Below, piece after piece: positions 32,141 through 42,515 of a stretch of 64,000 nt of DNA. Positions within the stretch are counted from its first letter, which is position 1, and each line of letters begins with the position of its first letter. The stretch is from IMG/VR virus record IMGVR_UViG_3300043420_000984, positions 1 to 64,000 of that record; one strand, written 5' to 3'. The stretch comes from a virus. The position numbers were made by a program, and so were the translations under genes. The notes beneath the pieces were generated by a model. That model made no database searches. It had not been told where the DNA came from and saw only the letters and a list, made by a program, of their open reading frames with translations.

Positions 32141-33355
32141 ATGTTTTATCAAGGTTCTAAAACTGCAAAAGCTGCTGTAATTGGCACAATTATGCCTTGG
32201 AGTGGACCATTGGGTTCTATACCAGACGGATGGATTATTTGCGATGGTTCTACTAAGGTTGCTAGAAATTATCCACTTTTAGTTCAAGCAATTGGAGACA
32301 CTTACAATGCTGGTGCTTCCAATCTTGGCGGATCATTTCCAAACTATAGTGGTGAATTTGTTCTTCCAGATTTAAACAACAGAATGTTAATGGATATTGA
32401 AGAGGAATATTTTGGTGAAGTTGATAATGGTGGAACTGGAAAAGATATAGATATAGATGTTGATGCTAGATCTATTATTTCTCCATATATTGGAGATAAT
32501 ATTGACAATGGAATACCTGTAGTTTACAATAATGTCTATACTGATGTTGTTTTTACATTAAATGATAGAACTGGATATTCGGGAAGAATACGAGGAAACA
32601 CAATAATTCCAGGAGATTTTGAAAAAACAATATTTCTTGGTGGTAGAAAATTGGGAACTTCTCATGTTAGAAATCACAGTCACTCTGGATCATATGAAAC
32701 CCTTGCAAATGCTGATCCAACAAGACCAGGAGAAGGTGTAGTTCCATATGAAAATGCAACAACAACTTTTACTATTCAGGCTGTGGATACCTTTGGTGAT
32801 TTAGACTCTAGTGATAATGGCAATGAGATCAGATTTACTTACAATTTAAGTCCTGCAAACTGGGGGCAAGTTGAAAATATTAATGGATTTGGATCTGGTG
32901 TTCCTGGTAGAACTGTTGCTAGAGTTAGAACCGAACTCCCTCCAGCTAATTTAACTCCACAGAGAGTTATGTTTACCCCGATTAAAGATAATTTGGACAG
33001 TCCTCGTCTAGATTCTGGTACTACAATTCCATATGCTCTTGGTGGAAATACACTAACAGTGCCTACGGGATATAGAAATTATTATCCTGATATTCCAGGT
33101 GTTGGCAATTTCGGGACGTTAGTTAGTAATATAGCTGACAATTGGGATAGTCAGAATTTATTGGCTCATAATCATGATCCAATTGATGTTCAATTTGATA
33201 CTGGCAGTCTTAAACCAGCTTCTAGCCTCGTTGGTTCTGTTAATATTCCAGGGACAACAAATTTAGATAATGGAGCAAATGTTGCTGCATTTCAAATTGA
33301 TATGAATACTACTCAACCTTCTTTAACATGTGTTTACCTCATAAGAGCATATTAA
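32141..33355 (+). CDS. Tail collar domain protein
   Basis: 404 aa. The N-terminus AVIGTIMPWSGPLGSIPDGW followed by ICDGS is the phage tail collar (PF07484-type) signature; FVLPDLNNRMLMDI completes it. Histidine clusters (VRNHSHSGS, LLAHNHDP) recall metal-binding fibre tips. It ends SLTCVYLIRAY, a closing strand also seen in the 988 aa fibre. It starts four bases after the giant gene, so they share a transcript. Confidence 0.75.
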   Translation: MFYQGSKTAKAAVIGTIMPWSGPLGSIPDGWIICDGSTKVARNYPLLVQAIGDTYNAGASNLGGSFPNYSGEFVLPDLNNRMLMDIEEEYFGEVDNGGTGKDIDIDVDARSIISPYIGDNIDNGIPVVYNNVYTDVVFTLNDRTGYSGRIRGNTIIPGDFEKTIFLGGRKLGTSHVRNHSHSGSYETLANADPTRPGEGVVPYENATTTFTIQAVDTFGDLDSSDNGNEIRFTYNLSPANWGQVENINGFGSGVPGRTVARVRTELPPANLTPQRVMFTPIKDNLDSPRLDSGTTIPYALGGNTLTVPTGYRNYYPDIPGVGNFGTLVSNIADNWDSQNLLAHNHDPIDVQFDTGSLKPASSLVGSVNIPGTTNLDNGANVAAFQIDMNTTQPSLTCVYLIRAY

Positions 33356-33364
33356 TTACTAAAA

Positions 33365-34255
33365 ATGGCAAACTACGCAAGAGAAAAATCTAGATATGGT
33401 GGTTGTACTGGATCTATTTTAGTACATTCTACTCCTGGTCTTGGATCTACAAATGATCCTGATTCCGCTGTTTTCAAGGAAAACTTGCCTGCTGGATATT
33501 TAAAATGTGATGGATCTGTACTTAATGCTAAAGATTACTTAGCATTATCTCAAATTCTTGGTGTTGGTGACGCATGTAGATTTGCCAAGGAGGGAGTAAT
33601 CTTACGAAATCCAGATGAAAACACTGGAGATCTTGGAAGCTTCCAATTGCCAGATCTTGGATCTAAAGTAATTATTGGTGGTAGAGCAACTGGAACTTAT
33701 AATAATGATACGGTAGAAACAGAAGTTATAACAACTGCTAGACCAGTTAATAGAGTTGGGCCTCAGATAGAAGTTATTTCTAATATTGGAAATAGAGTTG
33801 AGGCTGGTTTTATTGGAAATATGACGCTTTCTGCAAGTGGAGAGATTTTTATGATTGGTTCTCCAAAGTACACTCTTGATAGAAAAACTTCTTTGACTAG
33901 TTTGGATATTGAATATTTCCAAGGTCACGCACACAACTCATCTCAAAGATATCTAAACTATAGTGCATCACATGAAGTTGGTGGTGAAGGCGGTAAAGAT
34001 CGTGGAAGAGCTCTTGCTAACAGTGGATCTGGCAATACTTTTGAAGAAACTGGAGATGGGGGAACTACGTCAATTCATCAACATAACATGACACGACCAT
34101 TTACATATTCTCATGATTTTTCTTATACTTATCCAGAAGTCAATATTGATATGTCTGGTGTTAGTGCATATATTGACGTTAAACTATCTGAAGAAAACAA
34201 GTTAGATCAATTGGTAACTCCGTTTATACTCGTAGAGTATATCATTAAATTCTAG
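33365..34255 (+). CDS. Tail collar domain protein
   Basis: 296 aa with a collar core: GSILVHSTPGLGS, GYLKCDGSVLNAKDYLALSQ and FQLPDLGSKVIIGG. His-rich segment FQGHAHNSS and a C-terminal FILVEYIIKF. Related in outline to its upstream neighbour; probably a short fibre or fibre-tip subunit. Confidence 0.7.
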   Translation: MANYAREKSRYGGCTGSILVHSTPGLGSTNDPDSAVFKENLPAGYLKCDGSVLNAKDYLALSQILGVGDACRFAKEGVILRNPDENTGDLGSFQLPDLGSKVIIGGRATGTYNNDTVETEVITTARPVNRVGPQIEVISNIGNRVEAGFIGNMTLSASGEIFMIGSPKYTLDRKTSLTSLDIEYFQGHAHNSSQRYLNYSASHEVGGEGGKDRGRALANSGSGNTFEETGDGGTTSIHQHNMTRPFTYSHDFSYTYPEVNIDMSGVSAYIDVKLSEENKLDQLVTPFILVEYIIKF

Positions 34256-34257
34256 AA

Positions 34258-35973
34258 ATGCCAGTAACTACTAATATTTCTACCACTCAAAACTATACAA
34301 TTCCATCGGACGTTTTTAGTTTAACTATTCGTCTCTGGGGAGCTGGTGGCGGAGGTGAGTTTGTTAACACAAATGCCACTTTAACTGCTACTGCTGGTAG
34401 CAGTGGATCTGCTACTTCATTTATTGGACTTGTTGCTGGTGGTGGACAAGGTGGTGGTGTTGGTGGAAAAAATCAAGGTGGATCTGGTGGATCTGCCTCT
34501 ACAACTTATAATTGGGCAACTGAGCATTCGGCAACGGTAAGTTCTAATGATGGTAATTCTGGTTCTATTAGTAGTGGTGGTGCTGGAAGAACATTAAATT
34601 CACTAACAAAAGGCGATGGTGGTAGTGGAACAACTGGTGCTGCAGAATACACCTCTAGCATATATCATGTATTTAATAATGATGCTAATGTTCATATCGT
34701 CACTAATAGTAGTTCAGATATTATAGTTGGATATGAATCTCCAGAGGCTCCAAATAGTCAACCATGTAGTACAAATTATAGCTATAAACACTATAGAATT
34801 ACATTTGTATCTCCATTTGTAGATAGTAGTTACAGTATTAGTGTTTATGATATATGTCAGCAAGCTGCGGCTGGTGGAACTGGCGTACCAATTACTGTTG
34901 CTGGATTTCGAGATAAAACATCTAGCGGATTTCGTATATGGTTTTGTAGAAATGCTAATAGTTATGTCAGATGCTTTTCTTTTACTGCGTCTGGAATTAA
35001 GTCTGGTGCTGCTGGTATGGGTGGTGGTAGTGGAGCTACTATACAAACTACACTAACACGTCAAATGTTTATTAATTCTACTACTTATGCTCCTGGTACT
35101 GCACATTCTGTTACTATTGGATCTGGGGGTGCTCGCGGAGGAACCACTTCTGTAGCTGGATCTGATGGATATGCCCAAATTTATGCAATTATTATTCCTA
35201 AGGTAACTTTAACTGCTAGTTCATATGCAATAATTGTTGGTCAATCCACAACTCTTAGTTGGAGTACCAGTGGTGATGGTGACACCATTACATGGACATC
35301 TGAAAATATTAATAATACTAATTTGACAAGTAGTGTTAGCGTTTCCCCACAAGAAACCACAACATATACTGCCGTTGCCTCTGGATTGGGTGGATCATCT
35401 GCTCCAGCTAGTGTTACTATTGTTGTATATCAAGTTCCTACCGCTTCCATTACCGTTCCAGAAACTTTGAATTACGGTGAAGATGCTATAATATCATATA
35501 CTACGAAATATGCAGATAGTAGTATTTTACTAAGACCATATTACACATATTTAAATGAAGATACTGAGGTTGCTGGAGACCCAATTTCTTTACCCAAAGC
35601 TACAAGTGCAGAAAATGGAAAACTAGATTCTGAAATTGTCAGGGAGAATAATTCTCTTACTGTCAGTATTCCATATAATGATTATGGACCTACTAGTGTA
35701 ACATATGTTCTAGAAGCAAGCGGGTCTGGAGGATTTGTGAGTGTAGAACAATCGATTGATATTGTAATAGATCAATATCCTGAAAATATTATTATTCCAG
35801 AAAAGGAAGATGCTTTTAAAAATCAAGATCCAGTATTTACTCCCGAAACCGAAGTTTTATCAGAATTGTTATTAATAAATGACATAGATATTCCAGTTGA
35901 AATTAAATCAAATTATCCAATTCAAGTTGATATCAATGGGCAAAGTGACTGGCAAAATTTGCGAGAAATCTGA
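34258..35973 (+). CDS. Glycine-rich Ig-like adhesin-type protein (paralogue 1)
   Basis: 571 aa. N-terminal glycine-rich sheet region (LTIRLWGAGGGGEF, GGGQGGGVGGKNQGGSGGSA), then Ig-like modules from about 315 (TLTASSYAIIVGQSTTLSWS). The last 70 residues (PENIIIPEKEDAF to VDINGQSDWQNL) are nearly identical to the ends of the next two genes, also in DNA. Probably a host-recognition protein with variable N-termini on a constant C-terminal base. Confidence 0.65.
   Translation: MPVTTNISTTQNYTIPSDVFSLTIRLWGAGGGGEFVNTNATLTATAGSSGSATSFIGLVAGGGQGGGVGGKNQGGSGGSASTTYNWATEHSATVSSNDGNSGSISSGGAGRTLNSLTKGDGGSGTTGAAEYTSSIYHVFNNDANVHIVTNSSSDIIVGYESPEAPNSQPCSTNYSYKHYRITFVSPFVDSSYSISVYDICQQAAAGGTGVPITVAGFRDKTSSGFRIWFCRNANSYVRCFSFTASGIKSGAAGMGGGSGATIQTTLTRQMFINSTTYAPGTAHSVTIGSGGARGGTTSVAGSDGYAQIYAIIIPKVTLTASSYAIIVGQSTTLSWSTSGDGDTITWTSENINNTNLTSSVSVSPQETTTYTAVASGLGGSSAPASVTIVVYQVPTASITVPETLNYGEDAIISYTTKYADSSILLRPYYTYLNEDTEVAGDPISLPKATSAENGKLDSEIVRENNSLTVSIPYNDYGPTSVTYVLEASGSGGFVSVEQSIDIVIDQYPENIIIPEKEDAFKNQDPVFTPETEVLSELLLINDIDIPVEIKSNYPIQVDINGQSDWQNLREI
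35763..35964 (+). repeat. Constant C-terminal module, copy 1
   Basis: About 200 bp nearly identical to 38612-38813; a more diverged copy is at 37195-37390. All encode the ends of three tandem fibre genes. Confidence 0.85.
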
Positions 35974-35986
35974 GAGGTAAAAAGTA

Positions 35987-37405
35987 ATGCCATATGTAGA
36001 CTCTTACTATTATTCATTTGGTGGTACTCAGTGTGTTCAAATTAAAGCTTGGAGATGCTGTGGTGGTGGAGATGCTAATGATACCACTAGAAATTCAATA
36101 ACTAGTGCATATTTTTCTTTGTTTGGCAGGTATGGTGAGTTAGCTGGTGTAGAGGGTTATGTATCAACGTGGGTATACAACAATGGACCAGCACTCTATG
36201 GCACCATTACTGAAATGGTCAGAAGAGGTGGGGATCGGAATGCAAGTCCCCCTGGTAGTGGTGAATGGAATGACGTTCAATCCAGAGGCAGGCATGTCTG
36301 GGGTGGAGCTGGTAGTTGCCCAGTTCTTGGATGTACGGATCCAGCAGCAACAAATTATAACCGAAACGCAACCCAGGACAATGGATCTTGCACTTATCCT
36401 GCTCCAACGGTTAGTATATCGGTAAATCCATCTTCTATAATTAGGGGTAATTCATCTACGTTATCTTGGTCTGCTAGTGGAGTTGTTAGTAGCGTTACTG
36501 TAACTGATGTTTCTTCTCCATCGAATTCTGGATCTAGATCTGTATCCCCGCCAGATGATAAAACTTATTTTATAACAGCATCTGGTTCTGGAGGATCTAG
36601 TACCGCAAGCACTACTCTTGTAGTTTATATTCCTCCAGTAATAACTCTATCTTTAAACAAGACTTCAATTATTGCTGGTCAATGTACCACTCTTAGTTGG
36701 TCTACTACTGGAGATGCAAGCAGTATTCAATGGAACTCTCAAAATGTAAATAACTTTAATCTTACCAGCAATACAACTGTTTGTCCTACAGATACAACAA
36801 CATATACAGCAACAGTTAGTGGTCTTGGTGGTACAGATAATGATACAATAACCCTGACAGTAAATCAAATACCAACGTTGTCTTTAACAACACCCGAATC
36901 ATTAGATTATGGGAATACTGGTTCTTTTTCTTATGAATCTCAATATGTAGATATTAGTTTAAATTTAAAAATATATTATAGGTATGCATCCGAAACAGTT
37001 TTAGTTACAGACTTAGACTTGCCTACTGCATCATCAACTCAACTAAGTGCTTTAGATAGCGCAACAAAAAGATCTGGAACTATAGATTTAAATATGGAAT
37101 ATAATGATTTTGGTCCTAGATATGTTGATGTAGTATTGACAGCTAATGCAAGTGGCGGAAATGCAACTGTTTCGAAAGAAATTGTTATCAATATTGATGA
37201 GAGACCAGAAAATATTATTGTTCCAGAAAAAGATGATGCAATTAAAGCTGAAAATCCAGTATTTGCCCCCGAGACAGAAATTCTATCTGAATTGTTATTA
37301 ATAAGTGATATAGACATTCCAGTTGAAATTAAATCAAATTCTCCAATCCAAGTTGATATCAATGGGCAAAATAACTGGCAAAATTTAAGACAAATAATTG
37401 ATTGA
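35987..37405 (+). CDS. Ig-like adhesin-type protein (paralogue 2)
   Basis: 472 aa with a different N-terminus (residues 1-110), then GCTDPAATNYNRNATQDNGS, a motif common in secreted and fibre proteins, then two Ig-like modules (SIIRGNSSTLSWSASG; LNKTSIIAGQCTTLSWSTTG) and the shared C-terminal module. GAGGTAAAA precedes the start. Confidence 0.65.
   Translation: MPYVDSYYYSFGGTQCVQIKAWRCCGGGDANDTTRNSITSAYFSLFGRYGELAGVEGYVSTWVYNNGPALYGTITEMVRRGGDRNASPPGSGEWNDVQSRGRHVWGGAGSCPVLGCTDPAATNYNRNATQDNGSCTYPAPTVSISVNPSSIIRGNSSTLSWSASGVVSSVTVTDVSSPSNSGSRSVSPPDDKTYFITASGSGGSSTASTTLVVYIPPVITLSLNKTSIIAGQCTTLSWSTTGDASSIQWNSQNVNNFNLTSNTTVCPTDTTTYTATVSGLGGTDNDTITLTVNQIPTLSLTTPESLDYGNTGSFSYESQYVDISLNLKIYYRYASETVLVTDLDLPTASSTQLSALDSATKRSGTIDLNMEYNDFGPRYVDVVLTANASGGNATVSKEIVINIDERPENIIVPEKDDAIKAENPVFAPETEILSELLLISDIDIPVEIKSNSPIQVDINGQNNWQNLRQIID
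37195..37390 (+). repeat. Constant C-terminal module, copy 2 (diverged)
   Basis: Encodes PENIIVPEKDDAIKAENPVF and the following shared segment; more diverged than the copies at 35763 and 38612. Confidence 0.8.
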
Positions 37406-37416
37406 GGAAAATATAA

Positions 37417-38826
37417 ATGGCAATCATCTATACCAGTAGAGATCTTCCTGGGACTTATAGTGGATATACTAATACTAATTGGGGTTTTCTTATGAACTCT
37501 TATGCCGTTAGATTTACTCCTGGTGCTGGTGGTCAGGGTGGTGGAGCTTTTGAGGGAGTAACGCATTATTTTGGTGTTAGTGTATATTTTCCAAATAGTG
37601 GAAATTACACAGTAAGGGCATCTGCTGATAACTTTGGAAGTTTAAGTGTTGCTGGCCAGAGTTGTGCAGTATCTGGACTTGCTAGTGATTCTTCAACTAC
37701 ACTTTACATAAACAGAGGGACTCATACTGTAAGTGGTAGTGTATATAATTCTTTTCATGGACCTAGCTATGCTACCAATCCTTATGGTATTGCTTTTACT
37801 ATTGATGCGCCTCCTCCACCACCAGCACCAACAGTTAGTATTTCTGCTAGTCCATCGGCTATTATTCGGGGGAACTGTGTAACTCTTACATATTCTTCTT
37901 CTGGTGTAAATTTAAGTAGTGCTAGTCTTACTGATGTTAGTGATCCAGGATTTAGTGGGTCAGCAACAGTTTGTCCAAATAGTACTAGATCATATTCTTA
38001 TGAAGTTTGTGGTGAGGGTGGTTGTACGACAAGAACAGCAACAGTTACTGTTTATATACCTCCAGTAGTTACTCTATCTTTAAACAAGACTTCAATTATT
38101 GCTGGTCAATGCACCACTCTTAGTTGGTATACGACTGGAGATGCCGATACTATACAGTGGATTTCTGGTTCTATTGATAATCTTAATCTTACCAGCAATA
38201 CAACTGTTTGTCCTGCAGATACAACAACATATACAGCAAAAGTTAGTGGTACTGGTGGTGAAGATACTGATTCCATTACAATAGTCGTAAATCAGGTCCC
38301 AACATTATCTTTTACTTTACCAGATACCATTAATTATGGAGACTCTTTATCTTTCTCATACGAAAGCCAGTATTCTAATACTTTGCTTGGATATACTGTT
38401 TCTTATGTTTATACAGACGATACTACATTTTTAGCAGATGAGATTGATCTTCCAAATCCTTCTTCTAGTGAGTTAAATGGCACAAATACTTATGTATCTG
38501 GCACTACAACCGCAAATATTTCTTATAACGATTTTGGCCCTAAATTTATTGATATTGTTGTGACTGCCGCTGGAGGAGGCGGTCAAGTTACTCGAAGTGG
38601 AAGAGTTGAGGTTATAATAGATCAATATCCTGAAAATATTATTATTCCAGAAACAGAAGATGTAATCAAAAATCAAGATCCAGTATTTACTCCCGAAACC
38701 GAAGTTTTATCAGAATTGTTATTAATAAATGACATAGATATTCCAGTTGAAATAAAATCAAATTATCCAATTCAAGTGGATATTAACGGACAAGATGACT
38801 GGAAAGATGTCAGGCAGATAACTTAA
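37417..38826 (+). CDS. Ig-like adhesin-type protein (paralogue 3)
   Basis: 469 aa. Residues 1-125 form another unrelated N-terminal domain (YTSRDLPGTYSGYTNTNWGF), perhaps a PA14- or lectin-like sandwich, followed by a proline spacer (APPPPPAP) and the two Ig-like modules and C-terminal module shared with the two preceding genes. DNA at 38062-38140 is almost the same as 36639-36715. Confidence 0.65.
   Translation: MAIIYTSRDLPGTYSGYTNTNWGFLMNSYAVRFTPGAGGQGGGAFEGVTHYFGVSVYFPNSGNYTVRASADNFGSLSVAGQSCAVSGLASDSSTTLYINRGTHTVSGSVYNSFHGPSYATNPYGIAFTIDAPPPPPAPTVSISASPSAIIRGNCVTLTYSSSGVNLSSASLTDVSDPGFSGSATVCPNSTRSYSYEVCGEGGCTTRTATVTVYIPPVVTLSLNKTSIIAGQCTTLSWYTTGDADTIQWISGSIDNLNLTSNTTVCPADTTTYTAKVSGTGGEDTDSITIVVNQVPTLSFTLPDTINYGDSLSFSYESQYSNTLLGYTVSYVYTDDTTFLADEIDLPNPSSSELNGTNTYVSGTTTANISYNDFGPKFIDIVVTAAGGGGQVTRSGRVEVIIDQYPENIIIPETEDVIKNQDPVFTPETEVLSELLLINDIDIPVEIKSNYPIQVDINGQDDWKDVRQIT
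38612..38813 (+). repeat. Constant C-terminal module, copy 3
   Basis: Nearly identical in DNA to 35763-35964. Confidence 0.85.
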
Positions 38827-38831
38827 TGTGA

Positions 38832-38839
38832 GATAAATA
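38832..38839 (+). promoter_or_regulatory. Probable late promoter GATAAATA
   Basis: Fits the NATAAATA late form, 29 bases before ATG 38869. Confidence 0.55.
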
Positions 38840-38868
38840 CTCTATACTGACACCTCTAAGCATCTGGA

Positions 38869-41835
38869 ATGGCGTATCAATATTCTACAACACCGTTATA
38901 TGTCAGAGAAGGTGATTTAATTCAATTTAGATACACCGCTCCTCCTTTTTGGGACTACACGGAAACTATTACAATCCAGATCGGTGAATTAATTCAATTT
39001 TGGTATATTACTACAATACCAGAAGACTTTCAACCAGATCCTTTTCCATTTCAAAAAGTTACTAATGCTGAACTAAGCACGATGTACGTATATGGAGATG
39101 GTTCTAGGGCAGGAGAAGAAATCGTGACTGTTTCTGGACTAACTCCAACAACCCAGGCTGCAGTTAGCTTAGCATCAAATATTATTGGAGATGCAAGTGT
39201 TTATTCCTTAAGAATTGATTATGACGGTGATGGAACTTGGGATACCGCATGGTTTCAACCAGGAGAGTCTATAGTAGTTGAAAATGGAGCAAAAATACAG
39301 GTAAGATTAACTACTGGTCCAAATTCTAATCAAAATTCTAGATTAACTCTTGGTATTGGACTTGGTTATGAAACATGGAGAGTTCAAAATAAAGCAATCC
39401 CCCTCAATATACCAGAACCATTTCCAGAATTTACTGATTTGACGGGTCAACCAGTTGATACTCCAATTTATAGTAATGTAATCAGAATACAAGGACTACT
39501 TGGCCCAGCATCGATTTCTGTTGATAATAGTGCAGAATATGCAATATCAAACTCTGATACTACATTTACAAATGATGATGGTTTTGATGTATTGAGTGGA
39601 GTTACATTTACAAATACTGTTGGAACTATTGATAATGGACAATATTTACAGTTGAAATTGCAGAGTTCTGCAATTCAATTTACTATAAATCAGACATCAT
39701 TAAGTATTGGAGATCAAAGCGACGGATCTGTTTGGGAAGTTACGACTGGGGCAAATCCATCTACTACACCAATTACTTTCTCATTCCCAGATGTTCTTAG
39801 TGCAATCGAAGATTTTTTACAACCATCTCAGGCTAGACCTCTCGGTGGAATAACAGGTCTTGGTGATGGAATTTCTGTGCCAGTTACTTTAGTTTCTACA
39901 ACTGCTTCGGAAGTAAAAATTAAAATTAATAACCAATCGATTGGTGTATTTCCAGCATCTGTTCAAAATGGGGATACTATAACTCTGTATGCAAAGTCTT
40001 CTGCAACTTTTGGTGATCTTGTTGAAACTCAAATTCAAGTTGGAAATCTTGTTATTCCAACTTGGCAGGTTATCACAAATACTGGACCAGATTATGATGC
40101 TGTATTTACTCCTCCAGCAGACAAGAGTAATGTTGTTCCAGAAAGCTTTGTATCTAGTAGTGTAGTAACAGTTACTGAGATTACTAGACCAATTACTATT
40201 ACTGCGACAAACGGAGCTTTAATATCGATTGATTATGACACACCAGTAGAAGGACCAAGAGTATTTGATCCAACTGTAAATAGCACTTTCTATCTTGTTT
40301 TGCAAGCAAATACGGGGTTGCTCACAGAAGTTGATACAACAGTTGTTGTTGGCACTGAAGCAGAAAATGTTGCTGCAGTGACATTTACCTGGACAGTTAC
40401 TACATATGCTGCTGTTCCACCAGCTGCTACAAATCTTGGTGTTTGGTATAGCAAAAAGACAGAAAAATTTGATGGATATCCTATTGGTACAGTAATACCT
40501 GTTTTAAAGCAAAATGTTATTGTTGGATATGGAGATGTTTCTGGAGATCTTGGTTCTAGATATGCTGGATTTGTTGAATGTGATGGATCTTCTTATTCTG
40601 TAGATAGGTTCCCAGCACTTTGGGACGTTATTAAAAATACCTATGGTGGAAATGGATCTTATAACGAAGATACTGGAGAATATTCTGGCAGTTTTAATGT
40701 TCCTGATTATAGAAACAGAAGACTAACAGGAACTGGATTTGTTGATGGCACAAATCTTGGATCATCTTTCCTTCCAGTTACTACGGTAGGTAAAGGTATT
40801 TTTGATGTTGGTGCTGAAGGTGGGTATTGGTATTTCGACAAAGTGGATGTTGCTGGATCAGATCCATTGGAACAGGTTGAGGGAACTGGAACATCTGGAA
40901 CAGTTAGCAATTTCTTTACAATTGGAACAGTGAAGGTTTCTGGACTTGAAACTGTTACTGAAAATGTAACTTTTAATGTTAGTGGAACTGTTACCGCTCA
41001 AGTCGGACCTATAGGAAATACATTAGTGTCTGTCCCACAGCATTCTCACCTTTTTGTTAGTGCTGTAATAGAACAGGATGGTGGAGATCCATGTATTCCA
41101 TGGAGAGCTAGAGCATTATTCTTTACTGGGGATACTGCTGGAAGAGATGATTATCGTGTAGATCCAAATCCAGGATATAGTTCTGATAGAATTACCAAAT
41201 TTAAGCAGTGGGTTAATAATAACCTAGGAGATTTCAATCAAGAAATTGCACTTTATAATCCAGCATATTCTGACCTAGATGTTTTTGCTTCTCAGATTAA
41301 TTTTCCATCCCTTCCAGATGCACCTGGATCGGCACCTGAAGTAAATACTGATATTGAATGGATGGTTATCTGGACTAGTCCAGCATCAAATTTGGATGGT
41401 CCAATCGCTGCGGGAAGATTTACGGATAATAATCTTGAGGTTCAAGGTGGCGCGAATATTGCAACGGGTGTTATTGACACAAACGCTACAACATTTAGAA
41501 TTGATTCATATACGCCACCAACTGGATCTACAAATCCTCATAGTCACTATATTACAACAAGTCCAGTTGAAGATCCTAATACAGATTATTCTGGTGGAAA
41601 TACAGACGGTGCTGGCATAATTGGAGCTCCATTTGGTTCTGGTCTGGGTGGAGCGGCAACTAGCATTAATTTATCCTTTAATCAATCTGAAGTTAATATA
41701 GAACTAACAGATGCTGTTTTTGAACTCAATACAAGTGTAAAGAAACCAGTTCCTGATGTTGCATTGTCGCCGCAAAGACAAGTTCCAATATTGAACCCAT
41801 TTCACAAAACTAAATATCTCATTAAAGCATATTGA
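38869..41835 (+). CDS. Large tail fibre protein with collar domain (988 aa)
   Basis: Beta-rich protein with DYDGDGTWDTAWFQPGE near 125 and repeated beta domains through residue 530. A tail collar domain lies at about 540-625: YPIGTVIPVLKQNVIVGYGD, FVECDGSSYSVDRFPALWDV, FNVPDYRNRRLTG. His residues in QHSHLFVS and NPHSHYITTS could hold metal, as in collar-type receptor tips. The end, KTKYLIKAY, matches the other collar proteins. It has its own probable late promoter. Confidence 0.72.
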   Translation: MAYQYSTTPLYVREGDLIQFRYTAPPFWDYTETITIQIGELIQFWYITTIPEDFQPDPFPFQKVTNAELSTMYVYGDGSRAGEEIVTVSGLTPTTQAAVSLASNIIGDASVYSLRIDYDGDGTWDTAWFQPGESIVVENGAKIQVRLTTGPNSNQNSRLTLGIGLGYETWRVQNKAIPLNIPEPFPEFTDLTGQPVDTPIYSNVIRIQGLLGPASISVDNSAEYAISNSDTTFTNDDGFDVLSGVTFTNTVGTIDNGQYLQLKLQSSAIQFTINQTSLSIGDQSDGSVWEVTTGANPSTTPITFSFPDVLSAIEDFLQPSQARPLGGITGLGDGISVPVTLVSTTASEVKIKINNQSIGVFPASVQNGDTITLYAKSSATFGDLVETQIQVGNLVIPTWQVITNTGPDYDAVFTPPADKSNVVPESFVSSSVVTVTEITRPITITATNGALISIDYDTPVEGPRVFDPTVNSTFYLVLQANTGLLTEVDTTVVVGTEAENVAAVTFTWTVTTYAAVPPAATNLGVWYSKKTEKFDGYPIGTVIPVLKQNVIVGYGDVSGDLGSRYAGFVECDGSSYSVDRFPALWDVIKNTYGGNGSYNEDTGEYSGSFNVPDYRNRRLTGTGFVDGTNLGSSFLPVTTVGKGIFDVGAEGGYWYFDKVDVAGSDPLEQVEGTGTSGTVSNFFTIGTVKVSGLETVTENVTFNVSGTVTAQVGPIGNTLVSVPQHSHLFVSAVIEQDGGDPCIPWRARALFFTGDTAGRDDYRVDPNPGYSSDRITKFKQWVNNNLGDFNQEIALYNPAYSDLDVFASQINFPSLPDAPGSAPEVNTDIEWMVIWTSPASNLDGPIAAGRFTDNNLEVQGGANIATGVIDTNATTFRIDSYTPPTGSTNPHSHYITTSPVEDPNTDYSGGNTDGAGIIGAPFGSGLGGAATSINLSFNQSEVNIELTDAVFELNTSVKKPVPDVALSPQRQVPILNPFHKTKYLIKAY

Positions 41836-41840
41836 TTACT

Positions 41841-42506
41841 ATGACTGTTCAACCATTCAGACCAATTGAGTTGATGCAAGATGAAAGATTGACGAAATCT
41901 GATTTTACTGATTTTATTGGTGTTTGGGAAAATTTTATTCCGAGAAATTTTTGTGATAATGTTATTAAATATTTCGAGGACATTTATTCTCAGAGGGGAT
42001 GTTACATTCCCTCGGAAGAAGCACAAGATTTTGGTACATGTGAAGACATTACGAGATCTGAAGATGTTTATGGTGGGGCATTAAACAGAAAAGATTATGC
42101 TCTTCTGCTTAACTACACAAATCCAGAACTTACATATCAAACAAATCAATTTCTAAAATCCTGCGTTCTCCATTACAGAGAAGTTTTTCCTCAGTTAAAA
42201 CAAGCAGCACTTGTTTCTACAGATGTGAAAATTCAGAAAACTCCTCCTGGTGGTGGATATCATTTGTGGCACTATGAAAATAGTACTATGAGCCATGCTA
42301 TGAGGGAATTGACGTGGATGATTTATTTGAATGATATGCCAGAAGGTGATGGTGAAACTGAGTTTTTATATCAGAGAAGAAGAATTCGTCCCACTGCTGG
42401 AACAGTTGTTGTTTGGCCTGCAGGATATACTCACGTTCATAAAGGAAACACTGTATTCGCTCAAGATAAATACATATTGACTGGATGGTATATCAAGAAT
42501 AAGTAA
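41841..42506 (+). CDS. 2OG-Fe(II) oxygenase (P4H-like)
   Basis: 221 aa from ATG 41841; a TTG three codons earlier is in frame. The iron-binding region reads GGGYHLWHYEN (HxE-like), with the distal His in GYTHVHKGN and a basic residue following for 2-oxoglutarate. Residues about 125-215 form the double-stranded beta-helix. Cyanophages often carry these oxygenases next to tail fibres; prolyl or lysyl hydroxylation of fibre proteins is one idea, unproven. Confidence 0.8.
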   Translation: MTVQPFRPIELMQDERLTKSDFTDFIGVWENFIPRNFCDNVIKYFEDIYSQRGCYIPSEEAQDFGTCEDITRSEDVYGGALNRKDYALLLNYTNPELTYQTNQFLKSCVLHYREVFPQLKQAALVSTDVKIQKTPPGGGYHLWHYENSTMSHAMRELTWMIYLNDMPEGDGETEFLYQRRRIRPTAGTVVVWPAGYTHVHKGNTVFAQDKYILTGWYIKNK

Positions 42507-42515
42507 GGTATCACA

